Source: Streptomyces sp. CC0208
GTDB taxonomy: Bacteria; Actinomycetota; Actinomycetes; Streptomycetales; Streptomycetaceae
Length of the DNA stretch: 64,000 nucleotides
Direction: 5' to 3'
Assembly (NCBI RefSeq): GCF_003443735.1
Contig: NZ_CP031969.1
Span: forward strand, 3,100,001 to 3,164,000
Positions 33,941 to 43,325 of this stretch are shown one piece after another; the first letter of the stretch is position 1, and the number at the start of each line of letters is the position of its first letter. The notes below the pieces were generated by a model. It was not told where the DNA came from. It saw only the letters and a program-made list of their open reading frames with translations, and ran no database searches. Position numbers and translations under genes: made by a program.

Positions 33941-34069
33941 ATTGCGGCGTACTCCCAGAGTGGTGAGAAGGCCCTGCTGCGTACGTCCGTGTGACGCGGG
34001 CCTGCCGGGCTTGACACGCCACGGCCTCACCCCATCGTACGTTGCCTGCCGGGTGGAGGCTTGCCGGGC

Positions 34070-36307
34070 TCAGTGCCCGGTGGGCCCGGACGCCGGCTTC
34101 GCGCCCTTTTTCAGGAAGCCCATGTCCTCGTAGACCGGCGTCTGGAATCCGAAGGAACCGGCGTTGACCACGTTCTTCTTCACGGCCGTCAGCTGGGGCC
34201 GCTGGTACAGCGGGATGGATCCGGCGGCGGCCCAGATCCGGGCGTCCGCCTTGCGGATCAGGCTCCGGCTCTTCCCCTCGTCGAGCGTGGCGACGGCCTG
34301 GTCGAAGAGCTGGTCCACCTGGTCGGTGCCCACCCGGGTGTAGTTCTGCTCGACGTTCAGCGACCCGTCCGCGGCCGGCACCGGCTTGGCGAAGATGGGG
34401 CGGGCGTCGGTGGCGGGGAAGGCGGACGCGGGCCAGGAGTACAGCGCGAGGTCGTACTGCCCCGACGCGATGTGGTCCTTGAAGTAGCTCTTGTCGGAGA
34501 CCTTGGAGATCTCGGTCCGGATGCCGACCTTCTCCAGCATCGCGGAGATCCGCCCGGCCACCGTGCGCAGCGGTCCGGACCCCGGGCCGGACGGGAGCAC
34601 GAACCGCAGGGCGAGCGCCTTGCCGTTCTTGGCCAGCACCTTCGTCGCCGCGTCGGCGGGAGCCGCCGTGCCCTTGGGGGCGTACGCCCCCGGCGCGCTG
34701 CCCTGCTTCAGCTTGTTCGCGTACTGCTTGCCGTCCTGGGCGAGATGGCGCGGGCTGTCCCCGCTCCCGCGGTGGTCCTTGGGGTCCTGGTCGTCGCTCT
34801 TGTCGTCCTCGCCGACGATGTACGTTCCGTCGTCCCCGTCCGCGGATTCCCGCTTGGCCTTGTGGCCCTCGGTCCCCGCCGCCTTGTCGCCCTTCTTCTT
34901 CTCCTTCTCGACCGGTCCGCCGGGCACCCAGCCGGCGTCCGCGAGCAGCGCCCGGGCCTCCTTGGCGTCCTGGCCGCCGAGGGCGCCGCTGTTGTCGGCG
35001 TAGGCGTCCTGGCCGGAGAGCGCGAGGTGGCTGCCGACGGGCACGGCGGGCAGCCCGAGCGGCGTGAGGACGACACCGGCCAGCGCCTTGCGGTCGATGG
35101 CGCGGGCCACGGCCCGGCGCACCCGCTCGTCGGCGAGCGGGCCCGAGGCGCCGTTGAGGGCGAGCTGGGTGTAGGCGGGCTCCAGGGACCTGCGGACCTC
35201 GTACCCCTTCAGGGCCGCCTGCTCACGCTCGTACGCGGCGAGTGCCCTGCGCTTCTTCTGCGAAGCGCTGAGCTCGTCGTCGGCCGCCTCCTCGTCGTCC
35301 TCGTGTGCGAGGGCCCAGGAGCGCAGCGCGTCGGCGGCTCCCAGGTTGCTGCCCGAGGGGCGGGCGGGCCGTCCGCCCGGACCCGCGACCGGGCCGGCGA
35401 CCGGGCCGGCGCCGGGCGTGGCTCCGGCGCGGGCGGCGAGGCTGATGCGGCCGAGGGCCTCGGGGTCGACCTCGCCGAGCTCGATCGAGCCGGCGGCCAG
35501 CGCGGTGGCCCGCTTGTCGCGCGGTACGGCGCGCAGCACGATCTCGTTCAGCTTGGCGGGGTGGCCCCACCAGCGCGGATTGCGGGTGAGGGTGATCTCG
35601 TCGTCCTTGCGGTCGACCTTCTTCACCTGGAAGGGACCCGCGGTGACCTTGAGCTTCTTGCGGGCGGAGTCGTTGAAGGCGTCCGGGGTGCCCATGACGT
35701 CCTTCGGATACAGCGGCGAGAACAGCGAGCGCCAGTCGGCGTACGGCCGCGCGAAGGTGACCTTGACCTCCAGGTCGTTGGCCCCGCGTTCGATCTTCGC
35801 GATGCGCTCGTAGCCGGCGTTGCGGGCGGTCCAGTACGCGGAGTCCTTGCCGGACAGGGCGCGCCACTGGGCGGCGAAGTCGGCGGCGCCGATCTCCCGG
35901 CCGTCGCTCCACACGGCCTGCTGGTTCAGCTTGTACAGCACGACCTGCTTCGGCTCGGTCTCGACGACCTTGGCCGACTCCAGGTAGTCGGGGTTGATCT
36001 GCGGCCGCCCGTTCGCGTCGAGCCGGTACATGGAGGGCAGGACCGCCTGGGCGACGGTCGTGGTGGTCGCGTCGGCGTCCGCCTGGAAGGTGTTCAGGGT
36101 GTCCGGGACGGCGTCCACGGCCCAGTGCAGGGTGCCGCCGTCGGCGACCCGGTCGCGGGCGGCGGGCGCGATGTCCTGCTCCGCGAGCGGCTTGCTCCCC
36201 TTGTCCTCGGAACTGCACCCGGAGAGCGCGGTCACCGCGAGCGCGCCCGCGGTGAGGAAGACGACCGAGCGCGTGACCGCGCGCAGTGCGACGCCGTTGT
36301 GGGACAT
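34070..36307 (-). CDS. Orphan peptide-binding lipoprotein (SBP family 5) with large charged insert
   Basis: A 745-residue lipoprotein, longer than the usual 540-600. The signal peptide ends ALAVTALSGC, a clear lipobox with Cys at about 31. The N-lobe has DGGTLHWAVDAVPDTLNTFQ and WSDGREIGAADFAAQW. A Gly/Pro-Ala-rich linker lies near residue 300 and a charged insert (GPVEKEKKKGDKAAGTEGHK through the Asp-rich SADGDDGTY and QDPKDHRGSG) lies near 480-545. The C-lobe resumes with YDLALYSWPASAFPATDARP. No permease or ATPase genes adjoin, so it probably serves a remote transporter or a different role such as signalling. ATG with GGAGGT nine bases upstream. Confidence 0.9.
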   Translation of the reverse strand: MSHNGVALRAVTRSVVFLTAGALAVTALSGCSSEDKGSKPLAEQDIAPAARDRVADGGTLHWAVDAVPDTLNTFQADADATTTTVAQAVLPSMYRLDANGRPQINPDYLESAKVVETEPKQVVLYKLNQQAVWSDGREIGAADFAAQWRALSGKDSAYWTARNAGYERIAKIERGANDLEVKVTFARPYADWRSLFSPLYPKDVMGTPDAFNDSARKKLKVTAGPFQVKKVDRKDDEITLTRNPRWWGHPAKLNEIVLRAVPRDKRATALAAGSIELGEVDPEALGRISLAARAGATPGAGPVAGPVAGPGGRPARPSGSNLGAADALRSWALAHEDDEEAADDELSASQKKRRALAAYEREQAALKGYEVRRSLEPAYTQLALNGASGPLADERVRRAVARAIDRKALAGVVLTPLGLPAVPVGSHLALSGQDAYADNSGALGGQDAKEARALLADAGWVPGGPVEKEKKKGDKAAGTEGHKAKRESADGDDGTYIVGEDDKSDDQDPKDHRGSGDSPRHLAQDGKQYANKLKQGSAPGAYAPKGTAAPADAATKVLAKNGKALALRFVLPSGPGSGPLRTVAGRISAMLEKVGIRTEISKVSDKSYFKDHIASGQYDLALYSWPASAFPATDARPIFAKPVPAADGSLNVEQNYTRVGTDQVDQLFDQAVATLDEGKSRSLIRKADARIWAAAGSIPLYQRPQLTAVKKNVVNAGSFGFQTPVYEDMGFLKKGAKPASGPTGH

Positions 36308-36338
36308 CTCTGCTTACCTCCGGGAGCCGCGGGCGTTA

Positions 36339-36371
36339 TGATCACTTTTGGCGGTATATGGAGCTGATCAC
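36339..36371. promoter_or_regulatory. Paired TGATCAC boxes in divergent promoter region
   Basis: TGATCAC occurs at 36339-36345 and 36365-36371, 26 bp apart, each containing the palindrome TGATCA. They lie 30-60 bp upstream of the orphan binding-protein start and in the 299-bp gap before the sdh-linked gene. Possible operator; no proven binder. Confidence 0.3.
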
Positions 36372-36606
36372 ATCTATTGCGGCCACTGAAGAGGAAAGGG
36401 TTCGGCAACGGACGGCGACACGGCGACAACGACCGGGAAGCCCACCCGTGCGGCGCAATCGACGGCGCACGAGGGGCGCGCACGGAGGCACACGATCCGC
36501 CAATCCATGCACGTCCCTTCACACCAGCAGGTGTGACGCGCAACACTCGCAGGCGCATGACCGTTCCCGTCCAGGGCATCCCCGCCCACGGAAGTGAGGT
36601 CACGTC

Positions 36607-36897
36607 ATGTCCGTGAACGACGAACTGGCAGCGGCCCAGCGCTCGCTCGACGAGGTGCTGAGGTACGTCAAGCGCCTGGAGCAGCAGCTGGGCAGCGGCG
36701 GTCTGGAGATGCGCCGAGTGCGGATCGACGCCGACCGCCTGCGCGAGAGCCTCGCGCTGCTGAGGGAGACCGACCCGGCGCTCGCCAAGGCCCGCCGCCC
36801 GGATCTCGTCTCCATCTCCGACACCCCGTACGACAACACCCTGTGGACGGACTCGGACGACGAGGGACTCGGCGCCCGCGACCGCCGAGCCCCCTGA
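36607..36897 (+). CDS. Small coiled-coil protein upstream of sdhC, unknown function
   Basis: A 96-residue soluble protein. Residues 1-60 form a charged heptad-type helix (NDELAAAQRSLDEVLRYVKR, LEMRRVRIDADRLRESLALL) likely to be a coiled coil; the end is acidic and disordered. An ATG is preceded by GAAGTGAGG. It lies 19 bp upstream of sdhC on the same strand, so it is probably in the sdh transcript. I recall a conserved hypothetical here in other Streptomyces but no named function. Confidence 0.8.
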   Translation: MSVNDELAAAQRSLDEVLRYVKRLEQQLGSGGLEMRRVRIDADRLRESLALLRETDPALAKARRPDLVSISDTPYDNTLWTDSDDEGLGARDRRAP

Positions 36898-36916
36898 ACC
36901 CGACCGGAGTCAAGCG

Positions 36917-37753
36917 TTGGCCACTGGTACGGAACCTCCCGACACCGAATCCCATACCGTGAGCGGCGGCGTACGCACCGGTACGCGCGCCGCGATCGAC
37001 GCCCCGCACCTGCGCACCGACCGCTGGTGGCTGGCGCCCGCGGCCACGGCCGCGGGGCTGCTCGCCTTCATCGTGTACTCGACCTGGCGGGCCTTCGCCG
37101 ACACGGACTACTACGCGGCCCCGTACGTCTCGCCGTTCTACTCCCCCTGCCTGGCCGAGCGCTGCGCGCCCATGCGCCACGGCCCCAACTGGGAGCTCTT
37201 CGGCAGCTGGTGGGCCATCTCCCCCGCGATCATCATCCTGATCTTCCCGCTCGGCTTCCGGCTGACCTGCTACTACTACCGCAAGGCCTACTACCGGGGC
37301 TTCTGGGCGTCCCCGCCGGCCTGCGCGGTGGCCGAGCCGCACAAGAAGTACACCGGTGAGACCCGCTTCCCGCTGATCCTGCAGAACATCCACCGGTACT
37401 TCTTCTACGCCGCGATCGTGGTCGCCGGCATCCTGACCTACGACACCGTGCTCTCGTTCCGCAACGAGAAGTACGAGTGGGGCCACATGGGCCTCGGCAC
37501 CCTGGTGTTCCTGGTCAACATCGTGCTGATCTGGGCTTACACGATCTCGTGCCACTCCTGCCGGCACATCGTCGGCGGCAAGCTCAGGCACTTCTCCAAG
37601 CACCCCGTGCGCTACAAGGCGTGGCAGTTCGTCGGGAAGCTCAACGCCCGCCACATGCTGCTCGCCTGGGCGTCGCTGGTGAGCGTGGCGCTCGCCGACT
37701 TCTACGTCTTCCTGGTCGCCTCCGGCGCTTTCGACGATCCGAGGTTTTTCTGA
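36917..37753 (+). CDS. sdhC: Succinate dehydrogenase cytochrome b subunit (single-chain, type B)
   Basis: A 278-residue membrane anchor with five transmembrane helices. It holds haem b and the quinone site and passes electrons from the iron-sulfur subunit to menaquinone. Histidines in helices ([35 protein letters not shown]) are candidate haem ligands. The annotated start is TTG at 36917 with GGAG eight bases upstream; an in-frame GTG at 36959 would give a protein 14 residues shorter. A single anchor without SdhD, and the sequence type, resemble the mycobacterial Sdh1 (Rv0247c-0249c) system. Confidence 0.9.
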   Translation: MATGTEPPDTESHTVSGGVRTGTRAAIDAPHLRTDRWWLAPAATAAGLLAFIVYSTWRAFADTDYYAAPYVSPFYSPCLAERCAPMRHGPNWELFGSWWAISPAIIILIFPLGFRLTCYYYRKAYYRGFWASPPACAVAEPHKKYTGETRFPLILQNIHRYFFYAAIVVAGILTYDTVLSFRNEKYEWGHMGLGTLVFLVNIVLIWAYTISCHSCRHIVGGKLRHFSKHPVRYKAWQFVGKLNARHMLLAWASLVSVALADFYVFLVASGAFDDPRFF

Positions 37754-39687
37754 TGTCCGTGGTCGACCGGCAGGAATGGGACGTCGTCGTGGTCGGCGCG
37801 GGCGGTGCCGGACTGCGGGCCGCCATCGAGGCCCGCGAGCGCGGTGCCCGTACCGCCGTCATCTGCAAGTCGCTGTTCGGCAAGGCGCACACCGTGATGG
37901 CCGAGGGCGGCATCGCGGCCAGCATGGGCAACGCCAACGCGAACGACAACTGGCAGGTCCACTTCCGCGACACCATGCGCGGCGGAAAGTTCCTCAACCA
38001 GTGGCGGATGGCCGAACTGCACGCCCAGGAGGCCCCGGACCGGGTCTGGGAGCTGGAGACCTGGGGCGCCCTGTTCGACCGCACCAAGGACGGCCGGATC
38101 TCCCAGCGCAACTTCGGCGGCCACGAGTACCCGCGCCTCGCCCACGTCGGCGACCGCACGGGCCTCGAACTGATCCGCACCCTCCAGCAGAAGATCGTCT
38201 CGCTCCAGCAGGAGGACAAGAAGGAGACCGGCGACTACGAGTCCCGCCTGAAGGTCTACCAGGAGTGCACGGTCACGCGGGTCCTGAAGGACGGGAGCCG
38301 CGTCTCCGGTGTCTTCGCCTACGACCGTGAGACCGGCCGTTTCTTCGTCCTGGAAGCCCCGGCCGTGGTGATCGCGACCGGTGGCATCGGCAAGTCCTTC
38401 AAGGTGACGTCGAACTCGTGGGAGTACACCGGCGACGGCCATGCGCTGGCCCTGCTCGCGGGCGCACCCCTGCTGAACATGGAGTTCGTGCAGTTCCACC
38501 CGACCGGCATGGTCTGGCCCCCGTCGGTGAAGGGCATCCTCGTCACCGAGTCGGTCCGCGGCGACGGCGGGGTGCTCAGGAACTCCGAGGGCAAGCGGTT
38601 CATGTTCGAGTACATCCCCGACGTCTTCAAGGAGAAGTACGCCCAGTCGGAGGAGGAGGGCGACCGCTGGTACGAGGACCCGGACAACAACCGGCGCCCG
38701 CCCGAGCTGCTCCCCCGCGACGAGGTGGCCCGCGCGATCAACTCCGAGGTGAAGGCCGGCCGGGGCTCTCCGCACGGCGGGGTCTTCCTGGACGTCTCGA
38801 CGCGGATGCCCGCCGAGGTGATCCGGCGCCGACTGCCGTCCATGTACCACCAGTTCAAGGAGCTGGCCGACGTCGACATCACCGCTGAGCCGATGGAGGT
38901 CGGGCCGACCTGTCACTACGTGATGGGCGGTGTCGCGGTCGAGTCGGACACAGCCGAGGCGCGCGGGGTGCCGGGGCTGTTCGCGGCCGGTGAGGTCGCG
39001 GGCGGTATGCACGGCTCGAACCGGCTCGGCGGCAACTCCCTGTCCGACCTGCTGGTCTTCGGACGCCGGGCGGGCTGGCACGCGGCGGAGTACGCGACCG
39101 CTCTCGCGGCGGCACGTCCACCCGTGGACGAGGCCCAGGTCGACGCGGCGGCGGCCGAGGCGCTGCGGCCCTTCTCGGCGGAGGGCGCGGAGCCCGCCGT
39201 AGGACCTCCGGAGAACCCGTACACCCTGCACCAGGAGCTCCAGCAGGCGATGAACGACCTGGTCGGCATCATCCGCCGCGAGGGCGAGATGGAGCAGGCC
39301 CTGGAGAAGCTCGCGGATCTTCGGGTACGGGCCCGGCGGGCCGGGGTCGAGGGGCACCGGCAGTTCAACCCGGGCTGGCACCTCGCGCTGGACCTCAGAA
39401 ACATGCTGCTGGTCAGCGAGTGTGTGGCCCGGGCCGCGCTGGAGCGGACCGAGTCGCGCGGCGGGCACACCCGCGAGGACCATCCGGCGATGGACCGCAA
39501 GTGGCGCAACATCAACCTGCTGTGCCAACTGACCGATCCGACGGGCGGGTTGGCGGCGACCGACCCCGTCCGGGGCCAGATCGACCTCACCCGCGAGACC
39601 ACCGACCCCATCCGCGCCGACCTGCTCGCCCTCTTCGACAAGGAGGAGCTGGTCAAGTACCTCGCCGAAGAGGAGCTGTACGAATGA
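37753..39687 (+). CDS. sdhA: Succinate dehydrogenase/fumarate reductase flavoprotein subunit
   Basis: A 644-residue subunit that oxidises succinate to fumarate with covalent FAD. The dinucleotide site is VVVVGAGGAGLRAAIEA, and FAD attaches at H46 in GKAHTVMAEGGIAA. The active-site region has HPTGM and RGDGG. GGMHGSNRLGGNSL holds part of the FAD site and a substrate-binding Arg. The C-terminal capping domain ends in DRKWRNINLLCQLT. Its ATG overlaps the sdhC stop by one base (TGATG). Full length for the Sdh1 type. Confidence 0.95.
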   Translation: MSVVDRQEWDVVVVGAGGAGLRAAIEARERGARTAVICKSLFGKAHTVMAEGGIAASMGNANANDNWQVHFRDTMRGGKFLNQWRMAELHAQEAPDRVWELETWGALFDRTKDGRISQRNFGGHEYPRLAHVGDRTGLELIRTLQQKIVSLQQEDKKETGDYESRLKVYQECTVTRVLKDGSRVSGVFAYDRETGRFFVLEAPAVVIATGGIGKSFKVTSNSWEYTGDGHALALLAGAPLLNMEFVQFHPTGMVWPPSVKGILVTESVRGDGGVLRNSEGKRFMFEYIPDVFKEKYAQSEEEGDRWYEDPDNNRRPPELLPRDEVARAINSEVKAGRGSPHGGVFLDVSTRMPAEVIRRRLPSMYHQFKELADVDITAEPMEVGPTCHYVMGGVAVESDTAEARGVPGLFAAGEVAGGMHGSNRLGGNSLSDLLVFGRRAGWHAAEYATALAAARPPVDEAQVDAAAAEALRPFSAEGAEPAVGPPENPYTLHQELQQAMNDLVGIIRREGEMEQALEKLADLRVRARRAGVEGHRQFNPGWHLALDLRNMLLVSECVARAALERTESRGGHTREDHPAMDRKWRNINLLCQLTDPTGGLAATDPVRGQIDLTRETTDPIRADLLALFDKEELVKYLAEEELYE

Positions 39688-40454
39688 GCGGCTACACGGC
39701 CCACTTCAAGGTGTGGCGGGGCGATGTGAAGGGCGGCGGCCTGGAGGACTTCAAGGTCGAGGTCAACGACGGCGAGGTGGTCCTTGACATCATCCACCGC
39801 CTCCAGGCCACCCAGGCGCCCGATCTCGCCGTTCGCTGGAACTGCAAGGCGGGCAAGTGCGGTTCGTGCTCGGCGGAGATCAACGGGCGGCCGAGGCTGA
39901 TGTGCATGACCCGCATGTCGGTCTTCACCCCGGAGGAGACGATCACCGTCACTCCCCTGCGCGCCTTCCCCGTCGTCCGGGACCTGGTCACGAACGTCGG
40001 CTTCAACTACCAGAAGGCGCGCGAGGTCCCGGCGTTCGTGCCGCCGCCGGATCTCGGGCCCGGCGAGTACCGGATGATGCAGGAGGACGTGGACCGCTCG
40101 CAGGAGTTCCGCAAGTGCATCGAGTGCTTCCTGTGCCAGGACACCTGCCATGTCGTCCGCGACCACGAGGAGAACAAGACCGCGTTCGCGGGCCCGCGCT
40201 TCCTCATGCGGGTGGCGGAGCTGGACATGCACCCGCTGGACGCGGCCGAGGAGTCCGGCCTGGACCGCAAGAAGACGGCCCAGGACGAACACGGCCTCGG
40301 CTACTGCAACATCACCAAGTGCTGCACGGAGGTCTGCCCCGAGGGCATCAAGATCACGGACAACGCGCTGATCCCCCTGAAGGAAAGGGCCGTCGACCGC
40401 AAGTACGACCCGCTGGTGTGGCTGGGGTCGAAGATCAGGAGGAGGTCTTCGTAG
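39684..40454 (+). CDS. sdhB: Succinate dehydrogenase iron-sulfur subunit
   Basis: A 256-residue electron-transfer subunit. The N-terminal ferredoxin domain holds [2Fe-2S] with CKAGKCGSC and a later Cys in RLMC. The C-terminal domain holds [4Fe-4S] in CIECFLCQDTC and [3Fe-4S] in CNITKCCTEVCPEG. It overlaps the sdhA stop (ATGA), completing sdhCAB. The last 20 bases are overlapped on the other strand by the small gene at 40435. Confidence 0.95.
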   Translation: MSGYTAHFKVWRGDVKGGGLEDFKVEVNDGEVVLDIIHRLQATQAPDLAVRWNCKAGKCGSCSAEINGRPRLMCMTRMSVFTPEETITVTPLRAFPVVRDLVTNVGFNYQKAREVPAFVPPPDLGPGEYRMMQEDVDRSQEFRKCIECFLCQDTCHVVRDHEENKTAFAGPRFLMRVAELDMHPLDAAEESGLDRKKTAQDEHGLGYCNITKCCTEVCPEGIKITDNALIPLKERAVDRKYDPLVWLGSKIRRRSS

Positions 40455-40702
40455 CCCTGCCCGGCTTCAGGGCCCGCCGCTGGACGCACAGCCCGGCGGC
40501 GAACACGGCCATGCCGCTCATCGCGACGGGGAAGTTGCCCATGCCGGGCCCCTGGAGCGGGCCGACGAAGAGATACGTGCCGATCCCGGCCAAGGAGACC
40601 AGGGTGCCGTAGCCCCACACACGGGGCCGCAGCACCTCGGCCCGCCCCGGTCGTCAGGACCAGTACCGCGAGGAGCACCAGCGTCTCGTGCATGCCGATC
40701 AT
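40435..40702 (-). pseudogene. Small membrane protein gene with a probable +1 frameshift
   Basis: An ATG at 40702 (or 40693) opens a frame reading MIGMHETLVLLAVLVLTTG that then continues into Arg/Ala-rich nonsense. One base away, a frame from a GTG at 40635 encodes 66 residues with two clear membrane helices (GYGTLVSLAGIGTYLFVGPL, NFPVAMSGMAVFAAGL). Removing one base from the run of four C at 40645-40648 joins the two into one continuous protein with three helices of about 88 residues. Either the gene is broken, the assembly has an extra base, or the 66-residue form is the true product. It overlaps the sdhB end by 20 bases. Confidence 0.5.
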
Positions 40703-40755
40703 CGTCGCACGAGCTCCAACGCCCTGACCAGGGAAGGGCGCAGGGCGAGGTGGGG

Positions 40756-41853
40756 TCACCCGCGGACCCAGTCCCTCTCGTAGGCCGTCCAGTCAGACTC
40801 CTTCGCCGCGAAGTCGACGTACAGTGCCACGCCGAAGTTCGGGCGGTGCGCGTCCGTGCGGGAGAGGCCGAGGCGGACGCCCCGGACGGCCGCGGGGACG
40901 GTCTCGGCGTGGGCCCAGTGGTCGAAGTTGTTCTCGCGGTAGAAGGGGAGGCCCATCAGCAGGTCGGTGGACTCGGGGGTGACCTCGAGGGCCAGGGAGG
41001 TCTGCTGGGCGACATAGCCGCCGTAGAGGCTCTCCAGTGGCGTGCTCGTGTCGTACGACATCACCGCGATCTGGTCGACCCGGCGCGCGACCTGGCCGAA
41101 GTATGCCTGCGACCACCACTTGGGGTGCCCGGCGAGCGTCCCCGCGACGGAGTGCAGCGCGGGCAGCGGGTCGATCTGGTGGGCGGCGACCGAGAGGGGG
41201 ACGCCGTGGGCGCGGGTGACTTGGTGGAGGGCGTCGAGGAGGTCGAGGTAGTGCTCGTCGCCGGAGTGCAGGGGCTCCAGGTCGAAGTGGGCGCCGTCGA
41301 ACCCGGCGGCGAGGATCTGCCGGGTGGACCGCACGACGGCGGCTCGGGTGTCCTTGTCGGCGAGGCGCATGCCGTCCGGGCTCTCGGTGGCGAGCTTGTC
41401 GCCGAGCCAGGCCTGGACGCGGATGCCGGGAGCCGCCTTGTGTACGGCGCCGATCAGCCAGGCCGCCTTCGGGTACGCCGACGCCGGCAGCGTTCCGTCG
41501 TGTTCCAGGGGGCCGGCGTGGACGTACAGGTCCCGGATCCCGGTGTCCCTGAGGCGCCGGGCGAGGGCCCTGACGTCGGCGTCGGTCCTGCGGCCGTCCA
41601 CCCAGGCGTGACCGAGCCAGATCGCGTCCTTGTCGCGGGTGCGGGTGCCGTCGGCGGGATCGCCGGCGTAGTTGAGGCGGAGGGCGACGGCGACGGTCAG
41701 GAGGGGCACGAGGACGACGAGCGCGAGCCCGAGAACACCCCGGCGGATCCAGACCCTGCGACGGCGTCTCGGCTTCGGCGCCGGCGCCTCCTTCTCCGCC
41801 TCGCCGTCCCCGGCCCCGCCCCCGTCGGCCGGTATGTCCCGCGCCTGTGACAT
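40756..41853 (-). CDS. GH18-like (chitinase-fold) membrane-anchored protein
   Basis: A 365-residue protein from the ATG at 41853. A basic tail (PKPRRRRRVWIRRGVLG) precedes one N-terminal transmembrane or uncleaved signal helix (about 42-62), with the rest outside. The outer domain has TIM-barrel features of glycoside hydrolase 18-like proteins: DLYVHAGPLEHDG, GFDGAHFDLEPLHSG and QIAVMSYDTSTPLESLYG. The catalytic signature, normally DGxDxDxE, reads DGAHFDLE, so the acid/base Glu and its neighbouring Asp are kept but the first Asp is His. It may be an active variant or a carbohydrate-binding relative. Divergent from the next gene with an 81-bp gap. Confidence 0.75.
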   Translation of the reverse strand: MSQARDIPADGGGAGDGEAEKEAPAPKPRRRRRVWIRRGVLGLALVVLVPLLTVAVALRLNYAGDPADGTRTRDKDAIWLGHAWVDGRRTDADVRALARRLRDTGIRDLYVHAGPLEHDGTLPASAYPKAAWLIGAVHKAAPGIRVQAWLGDKLATESPDGMRLADKDTRAAVVRSTRQILAAGFDGAHFDLEPLHSGDEHYLDLLDALHQVTRAHGVPLSVAAHQIDPLPALHSVAGTLAGHPKWWSQAYFGQVARRVDQIAVMSYDTSTPLESLYGGYVAQQTSLALEVTPESTDLLMGLPFYRENNFDHWAHAETVPAAVRGVRLGLSRTDAHRPNFGVALYVDFAAKESDWTAYERDWVRG

Positions 41854-41934
41854 CCACTTCCCCGTCCGCTCGCCGTACCCTCGCCCGTCCCACCCCGCTC
41901 GCGCCCCCGCATTCCGCCCCATACGCTCCGAAAC

Positions 41935-43311
41935 GTGACGTCATCCTTGATACGGGGTCGACCGCGGCGGGGCCGCTCGCACATATCCGTGCGGGTGGCG
42001 CATACCCTGCTGGGTGTGGTCGCCGGGGTCGTGTGGCTGGTGTTGCCGTGGATGACGATCAACGACGACCCTCCGGTTGCGGGCGCACGGGTCAGCGCCG
42101 CCGCCCCGGCCGAGTCCTCCGGCACCGACCTGGTCCTGCCGGTCGCCGTCCTCGTCGTGGTGGTGGCCCTCGCCGCGTACGCCTCGGTCCGCCGGGTACG
42201 CCGCACCCGCAGCCGTACGACACCGGCGGCCGCCGGCACGACCCACGTCGGCGCGTACCCCTCCCCCGCGGCCCCGCCCCCGCTCGCCGACCTCGACGAC
42301 CGTTCCCGGGCCGCGCTGGTCGGCGCCGACAACCGGCTGCGCACCCTGCGCGAGGAAGTCACCTTCGCCGCGGCCGGGGCGGGTCCCGAGGAGCTGGCCC
42401 CGTTCCTCAGGGAGGCCGCGGCGGCGGAGGCCGAACTGGCGGCGGCGTGCGCGATACGGCGGCGGTACGAGGAGGGCGTACCCGAGGAGGCGGCCGCCCT
42501 CGCCGGGGTGGTGGGGCGCTGCGAGGAGGCCGAGCGGCGGCTGACCGGCGCGGCGGAGGGCCTGCGCGCCCTGCGGGGGCTGGACCGCGACCCGGCCGCG
42601 GCCCTGGCGTCGGCCGAGACCCGCTTCCGCGAACTGACCGCCCGCACGGCCGGGGCGGACACCGCGCTCACGGACGACTCCGTCACCGGGTACCTCGAAC
42701 TGGCCAAGGACAGCCTGGTCACCGCCACCGTCGACCTCAACCGGACCCACCAGGCCACCGCCTCGGGCCGGCCGGAGGACGCGGCCCAGCACCTCCGCGC
42801 GGCGGAGACCGCGATCGCCCGGGCGGACGTGCTGGTGACGGCCATGACCCGGCTGCGCGAGGCGCGCACCGAGGCCGCCGGGCTGATCCCGGCCGCCCTC
42901 ACGGGCGCGGAGGCGGAACTGGCCCCCTTCCGCGACGGCACCGCGTACGAGGGCGAGACCTATGCCCGGCTCGTGCACGCCGACGCGGTCCTGGCCGCCG
43001 TACGACAGGAGACGACGTCCGGACAGCCGTACGACCCGCTCGGCGTCCTGCGCCGGATCGTGCACGCGACCGCGCCCCTGGCGACCGGCCGGTCCGGGGT
43101 GCTCCCGGTGGCCGCGCTGCTGGTCGCCCGGGAGTCCGTGGCCGCGGCGGACGACTACGTCACCGTCCACCGCGAGGCGGTCGGTGCCGCGCCCCGCGTC
43201 CTGCTGTCGCCGGCACGGCTCACCGACGATCTCCCGCGGGCCGACGACCTGGCCCGCGAGGCGCGCGACCTCGCCGAACGGGACGTACGGCTGCGCGGGC
43301 ACCCCGCCTAG
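41935..43311 (+). CDS. Two-helix membrane protein with long helical domain, unknown function
   Basis: A 458-residue protein. Helices near residues 20-40 (VAHTLLGVVAGVVWLVLPWM) and 67-85 (DLVLPVAVLVVVVALAAYAS) anchor a cytoplasmic Ala/Glu/Arg-rich, largely helical region of 350 residues with repeated patterns such as AAAEAELAAACAIRRRYEEG and RLREARTEAAGLIPAALTGA. This resembles the C-terminal part of actinobacterial TPM-domain proteins, but the N-terminal TPM domain is missing. GTG start. It is convergent with the phosphatase gene, with only 14 bp between stops. No reaction can be named. Confidence 0.75.
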   Translation: MTSSLIRGRPRRGRSHISVRVAHTLLGVVAGVVWLVLPWMTINDDPPVAGARVSAAAPAESSGTDLVLPVAVLVVVVALAAYASVRRVRRTRSRTTPAAAGTTHVGAYPSPAAPPPLADLDDRSRAALVGADNRLRTLREEVTFAAAGAGPEELAPFLREAAAAEAELAAACAIRRRYEEGVPEEAAALAGVVGRCEEAERRLTGAAEGLRALRGLDRDPAAALASAETRFRELTARTAGADTALTDDSVTGYLELAKDSLVTATVDLNRTHQATASGRPEDAAQHLRAAETAIARADVLVTAMTRLREARTEAAGLIPAALTGAEAELAPFRDGTAYEGETYARLVHADAVLAAVRQETTSGQPYDPLGVLRRIVHATAPLATGRSGVLPVAALLVARESVAAADDYVTVHREAVGAAPRVLLSPARLTDDLPRADDLAREARDLAERDVRLRGHPA

Positions 43312-43325
43312 AGCAGGCTCGGGAC

